From contig NZ_CP082922.1 of the NCBI RefSeq assembly GCF_019931675.1, forward strand, positions 930,001-994,000: 64,000 nucleotides of DNA, written 5' to 3'. Source of the stretch: Nocardioides rotundus (GTDB lineage: Bacteria > Actinomycetota > Actinomycetes > Propionibacteriales > Nocardioidaceae). Shown piece after piece: positions 10,240 to 23,496 of the stretch. Every line of letters starts with the position of its first letter. The first letter of the stretch is position 1. The notes under the pieces were generated by a model. The model worked only from the letters and a program-made list of their open reading frames with translations. It was not told where the DNA came from and searched no databases. A program made the position numbers and the translations under genes.

Positions 10240-11430
10240 ATGAAGCTCGGCCTGGCCGTCGTACCCCTCCTCCTGGCGCTGGCCGCGTGCGGCGGCGACC
10301 CGCCGACGGAGTCCGCCCCGTCGTCCTCGGCGCCCGCCGAGAGTCCCTCGGAGCCGGCCGCGTCGTCGGCGAGCCCGACGGGTGAGGCGTCGGGCGGGGG
10401 AGCCCGGCCGCGCTGGCAGGTCAGGTCGCTCGTGTCGGGCTTGGAGAACCCCTGGGGGCTGGTCGAGCTGCCCGACGGGCGGGCCCTGTTCACCGAGCGC
10501 GGGGGCGGGATCTCGGTGCTGGACGGCCGGCGGGCGGAGCGGATCGTGGAGGGCCCGAGCGACGTGTACGTCGCCGGCGAGGGCGGCCTGATGGGGATCG
10601 AGCTCAGCCCCGACTTCGCGCAGGACCGTCGCTTCTTCACCTGCTTCGCCTCCACCGAGGGCGACGTGCGGGTGGTGCCGTGGCGGCTGGCCCGGGACGC
10701 CGGCTCCGCCACCCGGCAGGAGCCGCTGGTCACCGGGCTGACGCTCAACCCCTCCGGCCGGCACAGCGGATGCCGGCTGCGGGTCGGGGCCGACGACATG
10801 CTGTGGATCGGCGCGGGCGACAGCGCGGTGGGCACCAACGCCCAGGACCTCTCCGCGCTCGGCGGGAAGGTGCTGCGGGTGGACCCGGAGACCGGGGAGG
10901 CGCCGCCGGACAACCCGTTCGTGGACCGCGACGACCCGCAGACGCGGCTGATCTACAGCTACGGTCACCGCAACGTCCAGGGGCTCGCCGTACGCCCCGG
11001 AACCCGGCAGATGTGGGCCTCCGAGCACGGCCCGGACGTCGATGACGAGGTCAACCGGCTCCGCGCCGGCGGCAACTACGGCTGGGACCCCGACGGGGCG
11101 GGGGAGTACGACGAGTCGGTGCCGATGACCGACCCCGAGATCGAGGGCGCGGTGCCCGCGATGTGGTCCAGCGGCGACCCCACCCTGGCGATCTCCGGGA
11201 TGAGCTTCCTCGGCCCGGAGTGGGGCCGTCTGGAAGGACGCCTGGCGATCGCCGCGCTCAAGGCGAGCTCGCTGTCCCTGCTCGACCCGGCCTCGGGGGA
11301 GCTGACCACTGCCCCCGTGCTGCAGGGCGACGCCGGCCGGCTGCGTGCGGTCGAGCCGTCGGCGGACGGGTCGATCTACGTCCTCACCGACAACGGCGCG
11401 GACGACCAGATCCTGCGGGTGAGCCCCTGA
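10240..11430 (+). CDS. Lipoprotein PQQ-dependent sugar dehydrogenase (GSDH family)
   Basis: A 396-residue exported lipoprotein: the signal peptide MKLGLAVVPLLLALAAC ends in a lipobox with Cys17. After a Ser/Ala/Pro linker comes a six-bladed beta-propeller of the glucose/sorbosone dehydrogenase family, with LENPWGLVELPDGR, GGLMGIELSPDFA, WIGAGDSAVGTNAQ and WASEHGPDVDDEVNRL, the conserved blade and Ca/PQQ-pocket segments. It probably oxidises sugars on the outer face of the membrane. No PQQ synthesis genes are in the window, and some family members lack PQQ, so cofactor use is inference. It converges on the GH65 gene. Confidence 0.82.
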   Translation: MKLGLAVVPLLLALAACGGDPPTESAPSSSAPAESPSEPAASSASPTGEASGGGARPRWQVRSLVSGLENPWGLVELPDGRALFTERGGGISVLDGRRAERIVEGPSDVYVAGEGGLMGIELSPDFAQDRRFFTCFASTEGDVRVVPWRLARDAGSATRQEPLVTGLTLNPSGRHSGCRLRVGADDMLWIGAGDSAVGTNAQDLSALGGKVLRVDPETGEAPPDNPFVDRDDPQTRLIYSYGHRNVQGLAVRPGTRQMWASEHGPDVDDEVNRLRAGGNYGWDPDGAGEYDESVPMTDPEIEGAVPAMWSSGDPTLAISGMSFLGPEWGRLEGRLAIAALKASSLSLLDPASGELTTAPVLQGDAGRLRAVEPSADGSIYVLTDNGADDQILRVSP

Positions 11431-11440
11431 GGGCGCGGAC

Positions 11441-13930
11441 TCACTCGCCCCGGGGGACCGTGGCCGAGATGACCGTGCCGTCGGCGCGCATGGTGCCCGC
11501 GGGGTTCGGGGGCGTGCCCTCGAGCACCGGGCCCTGGCCGTCCAGCGCCACCGAGACCGGGGCGTCCGGGCCGACGGTGACCTCCTCGCCCCGCACGCAC
11601 AGGGTGATCGGCCGGGTGCCCTCCTCGACGACGAAGGAGATCTCCTCCCGGCGCACGGTCACCTTGATCCGGGTGCCGCGCAGGGTGATCCTGAAGGAGA
11701 GCTCCTCCCACTCCTCGGGGAGCCGCGGGTCGAAGGTCCAGCGCTGGTCGCCGAGGTTGCGGAACCCGCCGAAGCCGCTGGCCAGGGTGCTCCAGATCCC
11801 GCCGAGCGAGGCCACGTGCACCCCGTCGGCGGTGTTGCTGTGCAGGTTCGCCAGGTCGACGTACAACGCCTTGAGGAAGTACTCGTAGGCCAGCTCCTGG
11901 TAGCCCACCTCTGCGGCCATGATCGACTGGGCGACCGCCGACAGCGTGGAGTCTCCGGTCGTGATCGGGTCGTAGTAGGAGAAGTCGGCCAGCTTCTCCT
12001 CCGGGGTGAAGTCCTGGCTCTGCAGGAACGCCGCGAGCACCACATCGGCCTGCTTGAGCACCTGGAAGCGGTAGATCACCAGCGGGTGGTGGTGCAGCAG
12101 CAGCGGCCGCACCGAGTCCGGCGTGTGCTCGAGGTCCCACATCTCCCGGTCCAGGAAGCGCGAGTCCTGCGGGTGGATGCCGACAGCGGCGTCGAACGGG
12201 ATCGCCATGCCCCGCGCGGCCCGCTGCCACTCCTCGACCTCCTCGGGCCGCAGGCCGGTGCGCCGCACCATCTGGGCGTAGGCCTCGGGGTCGATCCGGC
12301 GCACCTCCTCCACCGCGTCGGCGGCGCGCTGCAGGTTCCACCGCGCCATCACGTTGGTGTAGGTGTTGTCGTTGACGACGGTGGTGTACTCGTCCGGCCC
12401 GGTGACGCCGTGGATGTGGAAGGTGGAGCGGCCGTTCTGCTGGCGCCAGAAGCCCAGGTCGGCCCACAGGCGTGCGGTCTCGACCAGGATGTCGATCCCC
12501 TCGTTGCACAGGAAGTCGACGTCGCCGGTGGCGCTGACGTACTGGCTCACGCCGTAGCTGATGTCGGCGTCGATGTGGTACTGCGCCGTGCCGGCGGCGT
12601 AGTAGGCCGAGGCCTCCTCGCCGTTGATCGTGCGCCAGGGGAACAGCGCGCCCTTCTGGCACAGCTCCTGCGCGCGGCGCCGGGCCGCGGGCAGGAGCGA
12701 GACCCGGAAGCGCAGCGCGTTCCGGGCGGCGTACGGCGAGGTGTAGGTGAGGAAGGGGAGCACGTAGATCTCGGTGTCCCAGAAGTAGTGGCCGCCGTAC
12801 CCGGACCCGGTCAGACCCTTGGCCGGGATGCCGGTCGTCTCCGCGCGCGCGGTGGCCTGGGCGAGCGCGAAGAGGTTCCACCGGATCGCCTGCTGGAGCT
12901 CCGGGTGCCCGGGGATCTCCACGTCCGAGCGCTGCCAGAACTCCGCCAGCCACTCCTTCTGCTCGGTGAACAGGCGCCCGACGCCGTCCTCGGCGACCCG
13001 GTCCAGGGTCCGCTCGGCCCGGTCGATGAGCTCGCGCGCGGGCACGTGGTGGGCGGAGTGCATCGAGACCAGCTTGGTCAGGGTGAGGGTCTGCCCGGCC
13101 TCCATCTGGAGGCGGTAGATCATCTTGCCCTCGTCCTCGGCCATCTGCGCCTGGATGCGTACGTCGTCCGGCGGGTCGAGGAGGTGGTCGACCACGGTGC
13201 CGATCGTCATGCCGCTCTCGGCGCTGCGGTAGCCCAGCCGGATCCGGCCGGTCTCCTCGTCGATCGAGGAGACCTGGGGCACCAGCACCCGGCGGGAGAA
13301 CTTGCTGGCCCGGCGCGGGTCGGCGATGGTCCCCGAGGGGGACTCCACGGAGGGGTGCTCGAGGTCGCGGTCCTGCCGGTTGACCAGCTGGGAGGAGATC
13401 TGGATCGGCCCGCGGCCGTCGAGGAGCGTGACCTCCATGGTCATCACGGCCAGGTGCTTCTGGGTGAAGGAGACCATCCGCTGGCTCTTCACCCGCACCC
13501 GCTTGCCGCTGGGCGTGCGCCAGATGAGGGTCCGGCTCAGGACGCCGGTGCGGAAGTCCAGCACGCGCTCATAGCCGAGCAGGTCCGCCTCGGAGACCTG
13601 CAGGGGCTCGTCGTCGACGTAGAGCCGGATCACCTTGGGGTCCGGGACGTTGACGATGCTCTGCCCGACCCGCGCCAGGCCGTAGGCCTCCTCGGCGTGC
13701 AGGATCGGCCACGTCTCGTGGAAGCCGTTGACGAAGGTGCCGTCGGCGTGGAAGTCGCGGCTCTCCTCGTAGTTGCCGCGCAGTCCGAGGTAGCCGTTGC
13801 CGACGGAGAACAGGGACTCGGTCACGCCGAGGTCCGCGTCGTCGAAGCGGCACTCGCGCAGCGCCCACTCGTCGACCGGGAACCGGGAGCGGTCCATCGG
13901 CTCCGCGGTCATCTTGTCGTACCCGCTCAC
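11441..13930 (-). CDS. GH65 family disaccharide phosphorylase or hydrolase
   Basis: An 829-residue protein with the three GH65 parts: N-terminal beta-sandwich (about 30-290), (alpha/alpha)6-barrel (about 340-700) and small C-terminal domain. The general acid is in GVTGPDEYTTVVNDN (Glu514). Family members split trehalose, maltose, kojibiose or nigerose with phosphate, or hydrolyse trehalose. The gene overlaps a beta-phosphoglucomutase gene, which strongly suggests a phosphorylase releasing beta-glucose-1-phosphate. The GTG at 13930 overlaps the upstream stop (GTGA) and was chosen over an in-frame ATG six codons later. Which disaccharide is used cannot be read; otsAB nearby makes trehalose plausible. 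Confidence 0.88.
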   Translation of the reverse strand: MSGYDKMTAEPMDRSRFPVDEWALRECRFDDADLGVTESLFSVGNGYLGLRGNYEESRDFHADGTFVNGFHETWPILHAEEAYGLARVGQSIVNVPDPKVIRLYVDDEPLQVSEADLLGYERVLDFRTGVLSRTLIWRTPSGKRVRVKSQRMVSFTQKHLAVMTMEVTLLDGRGPIQISSQLVNRQDRDLEHPSVESPSGTIADPRRASKFSRRVLVPQVSSIDEETGRIRLGYRSAESGMTIGTVVDHLLDPPDDVRIQAQMAEDEGKMIYRLQMEAGQTLTLTKLVSMHSAHHVPARELIDRAERTLDRVAEDGVGRLFTEQKEWLAEFWQRSDVEIPGHPELQQAIRWNLFALAQATARAETTGIPAKGLTGSGYGGHYFWDTEIYVLPFLTYTSPYAARNALRFRVSLLPAARRRAQELCQKGALFPWRTINGEEASAYYAAGTAQYHIDADISYGVSQYVSATGDVDFLCNEGIDILVETARLWADLGFWRQQNGRSTFHIHGVTGPDEYTTVVNDNTYTNVMARWNLQRAADAVEEVRRIDPEAYAQMVRRTGLRPEEVEEWQRAARGMAIPFDAAVGIHPQDSRFLDREMWDLEHTPDSVRPLLLHHHPLVIYRFQVLKQADVVLAAFLQSQDFTPEEKLADFSYYDPITTGDSTLSAVAQSIMAAEVGYQELAYEYFLKALYVDLANLHSNTADGVHVASLGGIWSTLASGFGGFRNLGDQRWTFDPRLPEEWEELSFRITLRGTRIKVTVRREEISFVVEEGTRPITLCVRGEEVTVGPDAPVSVALDGQGPVLEGTPPNPAGTMRADGTVISATVPRGE

Positions 13931-14655
13931 AGCAGCTCCTCCAGATCCCGCACGACCAGCTCGGCCCCGGCGCCGGTCAGCGCGTCGGCGCCGGCGCCGC
14001 GGTCCACACCCACGACGAGCCCGAATCCGCCGGCGCGCCCGGCGGCCACGCCGCTGAGCGCATCCTCCAGCACGACACAGCGCTCCTTCGGGACGCCCAG
14101 GTCCTCCGCGGCGGCCAGGAAGGTGTCCGGGGCCGGCTTGCCCGGCAGGCCGCGCTCCTCGGCGACGCCGCCGTGCATGACCTCGCCGAAGTAGCCGTCC
14201 AGCCCGGCGGCCTCGAGCACGGCGGGCGCGTTCTGGGAGGAGGAGACGATCGCCATCGGCGTGCCGCGCTCCGCGAGCGCCTCGATCAGCCGTCGCGAGC
14301 CGGGGTAGGCGCGCACGCCCTCGACCTCGAGCACCCGGTTGAACGCGTCGTTCTTCCGGTTGCCCAGCCCGCACACGGTCTCGGCCTCGGGCGGATCGGA
14401 GGGGTCGCCCCACGGCAGCTCGATCCCGCGGGCGGCCAGGAACGAGGCCACGCCGTCGTAGCGCGGCTTGCCGTCGACGTAGGCGAAGTAGTCCTTCTCC
14501 GTGTACGGCGACGCGTCGCCGCCCGCGTCGGGAGCGCGCCCGTCGAGGAACTCGTTGAACATCACCGACCACGCGCTCATGTGCACCTCCGCGGTCGGGG
14601 TCACGACCCCGTCGAGGTCGAACAGGAACCCGTCGTACTCATCGAGAACAGCCAC
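13927..14655 (-). CDS. Beta-phosphoglucomutase-like HAD hydrolase
   Basis: A 242-residue HAD protein: nucleophile motif DGFLFDLDGVVTPTAEVH (the two Asp of motif I), VSSSQNA (Ser of motif II), a Lys in PGKPAPDTFLAA (motif III) and VLEDALSGVAAG (motif IV acids). The cap-domain context and the overlap with the GH65 gene mark it as a beta-phosphoglucomutase, turning beta-glucose-1-phosphate into glucose-6-phosphate for glycolysis. It is the first gene of this two-gene unit. A plain phosphatase of the same superfamily is the alternative. Confidence 0.85.
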   Translation of the reverse strand: MAVLDEYDGFLFDLDGVVTPTAEVHMSAWSVMFNEFLDGRAPDAGGDASPYTEKDYFAYVDGKPRYDGVASFLAARGIELPWGDPSDPPEAETVCGLGNRKNDAFNRVLEVEGVRAYPGSRRLIEALAERGTPMAIVSSSQNAPAVLEAAGLDGYFGEVMHGGVAEERGLPGKPAPDTFLAAAEDLGVPKERCVVLEDALSGVAAGRAGGFGLVVGVDRGAGADALTGAGAELVVRDLEELL

Positions 14656-14674
14656 GGGAGAGCAGTCTGTCAGG

Positions 14675-16393
14675 TCAGATCCAGCGTTCGAACCAGATCC
14701 TCTGCAACCACTCCTGCTTGGTGATCAGCTGGTCGGTCCAGACCGGCCAGAACCAGGCGAAGGCGAGCATCACCAGGATCAGGAACGAGCCGCCGACGAC
14801 CACGCCCCAGGTGCGCCTCGGGCCGGGGGCCCCGGACCCCATCAGCCGGCCCAGCACCAGCACGCAGGCGAGCACCAGGAAGGGCAGGGTGAGGATGGCG
14901 TAGAAGGAGAAGATCGGCCGGTCGTCGTAGAGCAGCCAGGGCAGCCAGGTGGAGGCGACGCCGACCACGGCGACGCCGTACCTCCAGTCCCGGGAGCCGA
15001 CCCAGAGCACGAGCGCGGCGGCGAGGGCGATCAGCGAGCCCCACCACAGGGCTGGGTTCCCCAGCAGCAGCACCTGGCGCAGGCAGTCCGAGCCGGGCGC
15101 CGCGTCGCAGCCCTGCTCGCCGGGCTTGATGTCCAGCTGCGCGTCGACGCCGACCGGCCGGTTGAGCAGCAGCCAGCCGGCGGGGTCGGAGGCGTAGGTG
15201 TGCTCGGAGCAGCTGAGGAAGTTGGTGTGGAAGGTGTAGACGTCCTGGTGGTAGTACCACAGCGAGCGCAGGGACTGGGTGACCTCGGCCAGGCCCTTCG
15301 CGTCCTTCTCCGTGGCGGTGGGCCAGCGGGCCTGGTCGTCGGAGCGCACCCCGGTCATGTCGGTGCCGTTGCACGTGCCGTCCCAGGAGACGAAGCGGGT
15401 GTACTGGTTGGAGGAGAGGCTCTCCTCGTAGGCGTCGGCGTTGGCCAGCCAGCCGCCCCAGCTCGCGACGTAGACCACCGCCGCGGTGCCGACCAGCTGC
15501 ACCGCCATCGGCAGGGCGTCGGCGATGAGGGACTTCCACAGCGCGCCGCGCACCCCGAAGGAGCGGCGGGCGCCGACCATCCAGGCCCAGGCCAGCAGCC
15601 CGAACGCGGCGAGCGCATAGGCCGGCGTCCACTTCGTCCCGATCGCCAGCCCCCAGGCCACGCCCGAGGCGAGCAGCCACGGCCGCCACCACAGGAACGG
15701 CCGGAACGCGGACGTCGGCGGGTCGGGCCGCAGCCGGGCCAGGCGCCGGCGGACGCTGTCGCGGTCCATCACCAGCAGGTGCACCGCGAGCAGGGTCCAG
15801 AAGGCCACGAAGATGTCCAGCAGCGCCAGCCGCGACAGCACCAGCTGCAGCCCGTCGAAGCAGAGCAGCAGGCCGGCGAGCAGGCCGAGCATGGTCGACC
15901 CGGTGAGCCGCCGGGCGAGGCGGATCATCACCAGGATCATCAGCGCGCCGGTCACCGCGGCGGCCACCCGCCAGCCGAAGGGATCCATGCCGAAGACGCG
16001 CTCCCCGGCCGCGATCATCCACTTGCCCACCTCAGGGTGCACGATCATCGACGGGTCGTCGGCCCAGCTGCCGGTCGTCCGCCCGGCGAGGATGCGCTCG
16101 TCCGCCTTGTCGGTGTAGTCGCGGACGTAGCCGAAGTGCAGCATCGACCAGGCGTCCTTGGCGTAGTACGTCTCGTCGAACGAGAAGGACCGCGGGCGGC
16201 CGAGTTCCCACAGGCGCAGGAAGAGCGCCAGCCCGGCGACCGCGATGCTGGCCAGCCAGCCGGTGAGGGGGTGCTCCGGCGAGCCGGGCGAGACCGCCCG
16301 CTCGGCCGCGGTGGGCAGCGGCTCGCCCCGCGTCGTGCGCCCCAGCGGCGCCCGGGCACGGGTCTCGGGCGCGGTCGCGGTCACGCCGGGCAT
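14675..16393 (-). CDS. Protein O-mannosyltransferase (PMT/GT39)
   Basis: A 572-residue polytopic membrane protein of the dolichyl-phosphate-mannose:protein mannosyltransferase type, which transfers mannose from polyprenyl-phosphate-mannose to exported proteins on the outer membrane face. The first loop carries [16 protein letters not shown] with the catalytic Asp-Glu pair. About ten hydrophobic helices follow, and the C-terminal region ends [14 protein letters not shown]. It is divergent from rsmI, matching the neighbour pair I recall for Rv1002c/Rv1003 in Mycobacterium tuberculosis, which supports orthology. Confidence 0.92.
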   Translation of the reverse strand: MPGVTATAPETRARAPLGRTTRGEPLPTAAERAVSPGSPEHPLTGWLASIAVAGLALFLRLWELGRPRSFSFDETYYAKDAWSMLHFGYVRDYTDKADERILAGRTTGSWADDPSMIVHPEVGKWMIAAGERVFGMDPFGWRVAAAVTGALMILVMIRLARRLTGSTMLGLLAGLLLCFDGLQLVLSRLALLDIFVAFWTLLAVHLLVMDRDSVRRRLARLRPDPPTSAFRPFLWWRPWLLASGVAWGLAIGTKWTPAYALAAFGLLAWAWMVGARRSFGVRGALWKSLIADALPMAVQLVGTAAVVYVASWGGWLANADAYEESLSSNQYTRFVSWDGTCNGTDMTGVRSDDQARWPTATEKDAKGLAEVTQSLRSLWYYHQDVYTFHTNFLSCSEHTYASDPAGWLLLNRPVGVDAQLDIKPGEQGCDAAPGSDCLRQVLLLGNPALWWGSLIALAAALVLWVGSRDWRYGVAVVGVASTWLPWLLYDDRPIFSFYAILTLPFLVLACVLVLGRLMGSGAPGPRRTWGVVVGGSFLILVMLAFAWFWPVWTDQLITKQEWLQRIWFERWI

Positions 16394-16446
16394 CGTACGG
16401 GGCCGGGGCCCACGCGCCGCCGCGACGGGCTGACATGATCGGGTCC

Positions 16447-17280
16447 ATGTCCGGTGTCCTGGTGCTCGCCGCCACCCCGATCGGCCAGGCCGGCGACGCC
16501 CCGTCCCGGCTGGCCGACGAGCTGCGCAGCGCGGACGTGGTCGCGGCCGAGGACACCCGTCGGCTGCGGCGGCTGTGCGCCGACCTCGACGTGCCGGTGC
16601 CGGCCCGGGTGGTGTCGTACTTCGAGGGCAACGAGGCGGGGCGTACGGCGTCCCTGGTCGACGCGCTCGAGTCCGGCGACCGGGTCCTGATGGTGACCGA
16701 CGCGGGCATGCCGAGCGTGTCCGACCCGGGCTACCGACTCGTGGCCGCCGCGGTCGAGGCGGGGGTCCGGGTGACCGCCGTACCCGGCCCGTCCGCGGTG
16801 CTCACCGCGCTCGCGGTCTCCGGCCTGCCGGTCGACCGCTTCTGCTTCGAGGGCTTCCTGCCGCGCAAGGCGGGGGAGCGGGCGCAGCGGCTCGCCACGC
16901 TCAGCGGGGAGGAGCGGACCATGGTGTTCTTCGAGTCCCCGCGCCGCACAGGCGCGACGCTGGCCGCGATGGCCGACGCGTTCGGCGCCGACCGCGCCGC
17001 CGCCGTGTGCCGCGAGCTGACCAAGACGCATGAGGAGGTACGGCGCGGTCCCCTCGTCGAGCTCGCCGAGTGGGCGGCCGACGGGCTGCTCGGCGAGGTG
17101 ACCCTGGTCGTCTCCGGTGCCGAGCCGGTCGCGGCGGTCGCCGACGACCCCGACAGCCTGCGTGCCGCCGTCGCGGAGCTGGAGGAGGCCGGCCGGACCC
17201 GCAAGGAGGCGATCGCGGAGGTGGCCCGCCTAGCCGGGCTGCCCAAGCGCGAGGTCTACGCCGCCGCCCACCGGATCTGA
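16447..17280 (+). CDS. rsmI: 16S rRNA (cytidine-2'-O)-methyltransferase RsmI
   Basis: RsmI methylates the 2'-O of C1402 in 16S rRNA. The 277-residue protein has the tetrapyrrole-methylase fold: [18 protein letters not shown] at the N-terminus, [31 protein letters not shown] (SAM site), [12 protein letters not shown] and GFLPRK. The family usually reads ATPIGN; here Gln replaces Asn. An in-frame ATG at 16435 is also open, but the CATGAT hexamer at 16434-16439 sits 7 nt before the ATG at 16447, which favours the later start. Confidence 0.93.
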   Translation: MSGVLVLAATPIGQAGDAPSRLADELRSADVVAAEDTRRLRRLCADLDVPVPARVVSYFEGNEAGRTASLVDALESGDRVLMVTDAGMPSVSDPGYRLVAAAVEAGVRVTAVPGPSAVLTALAVSGLPVDRFCFEGFLPRKAGERAQRLATLSGEERTMVFFESPRRTGATLAAMADAFGADRAAAVCRELTKTHEEVRRGPLVELAEWAADGLLGEVTLVVSGAEPVAAVADDPDSLRAAVAELEEAGRTRKEAIAEVARLAGLPKREVYAAAHRI

Positions 17281-17288
17281 GCGCTGCC

Positions 17289-17294
17289 TAGGCT
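17289..17294 (+). promoter_or_regulatory. -10 hexamer TAGGCT, leaderless type
   Basis: TAGGCT ends 7 nt before the ATG at 17302, supporting that start over the GTG at 17296. Confidence 0.5.
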
Positions 17295-17301
17295 GGTGGC
17301 C

Positions 17302-18123
17302 ATGGACCTTCCCGACAGCCCGGAGCCGCTGCCGAGCCCGGTGGTGGACAACCACTGCCACCTCGACATCGACCGCGGCGCCGGGATGCTGCCCGTGCCC
17401 GAGGCCCTGGAGCGGGCGGCGGCCGTCGGGGTGACGAGGATCGTGCAGATCGGCTGCGACCTGGAGCGCGCGGCCGAGGCGGTGCGGCTGGCCGAGGAGC
17501 ACGACGCGATCGTGGCCGGGGTCGCGCTGCACCCCAACGACGCGCCCCTGCACGAGGACCTGGACGCGGCCGTGGACCGGATCCGCGAGCTGGCCGTCTC
17601 CTCCGACCGCGTGCGTGCGGTGGGGGAGACCGGGCTGGACCACTTCCGCACCGGAGCGGAGGGCAGGGAGGCCCAGGAGGAGTCCTTCCGCCGGCACATC
17701 CGGCTGGCCAAGGAGCTGGACAAGGTGCTGGTGATCCACGACCGGGACGCGCACGCCGACGTGCTCCGGATCCTCGACGACGAGGGCGTCCCCGACCGGT
17801 GGGTGATGCACTGCTTCTCCGGCGACGCGGCCTTCGCCCGCGCCTGCCTCGAGCGGGGCGGCCACCTCTCCTTCGCCGGGACGGTCACCTTCAAGAACGC
17901 CGACGACCTGCGCGGGGCGGCGCGGGTCGCGCCCCAGGACCGGCTCCTGGTCGAGACCGACGCGCCCTTCCTCACCCCGCACCCCTACCGCGGCCGCACC
18001 AACGCGTCGTACCTCGTCCCCCTGACCATGCGGGTGCTCGCCGAGGAGCGCGGGGAGCCGCTGGAGGAGCTGTGTGCGGTTGTGAACTCGACCACCGAAA
18101 CTGTGTTCGGCGGGGCGTGGTGA
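17302..18123 (+). CDS. TatD family metal-dependent DNase/hydrolase
   Basis: A 273-residue TIM-barrel protein of the TatD family, metal-dependent 3'-5' exonucleases. Metal ligands are visible in VVDNHCHLDID, VGETGLDHF (Glu), two later His (VIHDRDAH, WVMHCFSGD) and the Asp of LLVETDAPFLTPHP. The ATG at 17302 was preferred to the GTG at 17296 because of the upstream -10 spacing. It precedes the rpf gene, as I recall for tatD-rpfB-ksgA-ispE in mycobacteria. Confidence 0.93.
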   Translation: MDLPDSPEPLPSPVVDNHCHLDIDRGAGMLPVPEALERAAAVGVTRIVQIGCDLERAAEAVRLAEEHDAIVAGVALHPNDAPLHEDLDAAVDRIRELAVSSDRVRAVGETGLDHFRTGAEGREAQEESFRRHIRLAKELDKVLVIHDRDAHADVLRILDDEGVPDRWVMHCFSGDAAFARACLERGGHLSFAGTVTFKNADDLRGAARVAPQDRLLVETDAPFLTPHPYRGRTNASYLVPLTMRVLAEERGEPLEELCAVVNSTTETVFGGAW

Positions 18124-19572
<1,449 letters not shown>

Positions 19573-19603
19573 GCCACGCCCCGCGGGTCGGCCCTGCGCC
19601 GCA

Positions 19604-19609
19604 TAGGCT
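19604..19609 (+). promoter_or_regulatory. -10 hexamer TAGGCT, leaderless type
   Basis: TAGGCT ends 6 nt before the rsmA ATG at 19616; the gap has no ribosome site. Confidence 0.5.
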
Positions 19610-19615
19610 GACCCC

Positions 19616-20491
19616 ATGACCGACACCTCCGCCGGGCCGAGACTCCTCGGCCCGGCGGACGTGCGTCGGCTGGCCGCCGAGCTCGACCTGCGTCCCACCA
19701 AGCAGCGGGGGCAGAACTTCGTCATCGACGCCAACACCGTGCGGCGGATCGTCCGCGACTCCGGCATCGGACCGGACGACGTGGTCGTCGAGGTCGGGCC
19801 GGGGCTGGGGTCGCTGACCCTCGCGCTGCTCGACGTCGCCCGCCGGGTGGTGGCGATCGAGGTCGACGACACGCTCGCCGCGGCACTCCCCGCCACCGTG
19901 GCCGAGTTCGCGCCGTCGCGGGCCGACCGGTTCGAGCTGGTGCACGCCGACGCGCTGCGCGTCGCCGAGGTCCCCGGGCCGCCGCCGACCGCGCTGGTCG
20001 CGAACCTGCCCTACAACGTCTCCGTGCCGGTGCTGCTGCACCTGCTGACCCTGCTCCCGTCGCTGGAGCGGGGGCTGGTCATGGTCCAGGCCGAGGTCGC
20101 CGACCGACTGGCCGCGTCCCCGGGATCGAAGGTCTACGGCGTCCCCTCGGTCAAGGCGGCCTGGTTCGCCGACGTACGCCGCGCCGGCGCGATCGGGCGC
20201 AACGTCTTCTGGCCCGCCCCGAACGTCGACTCCGGGCTGGTCTCCTGGACCCGGCGCGACCCGCCGGCTACGACCGCGACCCGGCAGCAGGTCTTCGCCG
20301 TCGTGGACGCCGCGTTCGCCCAGCGGCGCAAGGCGCTGCGCGGCGCGCTGCGGGGGCTGGCCGGCTCGTCGGAGGCCGCCTCCGCGGCCTTGGAGGCCGC
20401 CGGGGTGGACCCGCTGGCGCGCGGGGAGTCGCTGAGCATCGAGCAGTTCGCCCGGATCGCCGAGTCGCTGCCGGAGGGAGGGCCCCGTTGA
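19616..20491 (+). CDS. rsmA: 16S rRNA (adenine-N6,N6)-dimethyltransferase KsgA/RsmA
   Basis: RsmA dimethylates A1518 and A1519 in the 3' hairpin of 16S rRNA late in small-subunit assembly. The 291-residue protein shows [18 protein letters not shown], the SAM motif [17 protein letters not shown], and the catalytic motif [15 protein letters not shown] (NLPY). The C-terminal helical domain reads [11 protein letters not shown]. Its last codons overlap the TTG start of ispE, giving translational coupling. Confidence 0.96.
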   Translation: MTDTSAGPRLLGPADVRRLAAELDLRPTKQRGQNFVIDANTVRRIVRDSGIGPDDVVVEVGPGLGSLTLALLDVARRVVAIEVDDTLAAALPATVAEFAPSRADRFELVHADALRVAEVPGPPPTALVANLPYNVSVPVLLHLLTLLPSLERGLVMVQAEVADRLAASPGSKVYGVPSVKAAWFADVRRAGAIGRNVFWPAPNVDSGLVSWTRRDPPATTATRQQVFAVVDAAFAQRRKALRGALRGLAGSSEAASAALEAAGVDPLARGESLSIEQFARIAESLPEGGPR

Positions 20492-21390
20492 GCATCACCG
20501 TCCGCGCCCCGGCCAAGATCAACCTGCATCTCGGCGTCGGCGCCGCCCGGGAGGACGGCTTCCACCCGCTGGTGACCGTCTACCACGCGATCAGCCTCTA
20601 CGACGACGTCACCGCGGTCGCGGCCGAGGCCTGGTCCACGCCGGTCGACGGGGCGGCGTACGTCGACCTCGCCTCGGTGCCCGCCGGCGAGGACAACATC
20701 GCGGTGCGCGCCGGGCAGCTGCTCGCGCAGCGGCACGGCCTGTCGCGGCGGGCCGCGCTGTCGACGTACAAGTCCATCCCGGTCGCGGGCGGCATGGCCG
20801 GCGGCTCCGCGGACGCGGCCGCCGCGCTGGTCGCGCTGGACCGGCTGTGGGGGACCGGCACCCCCGACGACCAGCTGCTCGCGCTGGCGTCGCGACTCGG
20901 GTCCGACGTGCCGTTCGCGCTGCTCGGCGGCACCGCGCTGGGCACCGGCCGCGGGGAGATCGTCGAGCCCTGGGAGGACAACGGCGCCTGGTGGTGGGTG
21001 GTCGTGCCGTCCGAGGTGGGTCTCTCGACGCCCGCGGTCTACCGGCACTGGGATGCGCTCTTCCCCGACGCCCCGGCCGAGCCGCCGCCCGCGCACCGGC
21101 TCGTCGGCGCGTTGAAGACCGGCGAGCCGCTGCGGCTCGCCGCGGCGCTGCACAACGACCTGGAGGCCGCGGCCATCGACCTGCGCCCCGACCTGGGGGC
21201 CCTGATCGAGAAGGGGCAGGCCGAGGGCGCGCTGCGCGGCCTGGTGTCGGGCTCGGGGCCGACGTGCGTGTTCCTCTGCGCCGGCGCCGAGGAGGCGCGC
21301 GCGGTCGCCGCGGGGCTCGCGGCCGAGCACCCGGTCGTCCTCACCGCCCACGGCCCGGTCGCGGGCGCCCACGTCCTGCCGGACGCCTGA
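20488..21390 (+). CDS. ispE: 4-diphosphocytidyl-2-C-methyl-D-erythritol kinase
   Basis: IspE phosphorylates CDP-methylerythritol in the non-mevalonate isoprenoid pathway. This GHMP kinase of 300 residues begins [14 protein letters not shown], the substrate-binding motif, has the ATP loop [16 protein letters not shown], and the C-terminal [11 protein letters not shown]. The start is a TTG at 20488 overlapping the rsmA stop (TTGA), with GGAGGGAG upstream as ribosome site. Products feed polyprenyl carriers and menaquinone, the likely electron acceptor of the CO-dehydrogenase-like system downstream. Confidence 0.96.
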   Translation: MSITVRAPAKINLHLGVGAAREDGFHPLVTVYHAISLYDDVTAVAAEAWSTPVDGAAYVDLASVPAGEDNIAVRAGQLLAQRHGLSRRAALSTYKSIPVAGGMAGGSADAAAALVALDRLWGTGTPDDQLLALASRLGSDVPFALLGGTALGTGRGEIVEPWEDNGAWWWVVVPSEVGLSTPAVYRHWDALFPDAPAEPPPAHRLVGALKTGEPLRLAAALHNDLEAAAIDLRPDLGALIEKGQAEGALRGLVSGSGPTCVFLCAGAEEARAVAAGLAAEHPVVLTAHGPVAGAHVLPDA

Positions 21391-21413
21391 GCGCTGGCAG
21401 AATCGACCTCCTC

Positions 21414-23270
<1,857 letters not shown>

Positions 23271-23309
23271 GGGCGGCGCCGCAACTCGGCCGAGGCGGGC
23301 TGGGTAGGT

Positions 23310-23487
23310 GCAGGGAGTGCCCGGTCGCGGGGTTCTTGGTGACAGGAAGTGCCCGGTGGGCTGGATATGGGTGCATCTGATGCCCGGTGGGCGGTTCTTG
23401 GTGACAGGGAGTGCCCGGTGGGCTGGATATGGGTGCACCTGATGCCCGGTGGGCTGAATGTGGGTGCATCTGATGCCCGGTGGCGAG
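23310..23487. repeat. 31-32-bp tandem repeat (family B), locus 2
   Basis: GCCCGGT recurs at 23319, 23351, 23382, 23413, 23444 and 23475. Two unit subtypes alternate, one ending in GGTTCTTGGTGACAGGGAGT, the other in GGATATGGGTGCATCTGAT. The array fills the gap between the convergent ABC-F and MarR genes. Confidence 0.88.
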
Positions 23488-23496
23488 TGGTGGGCC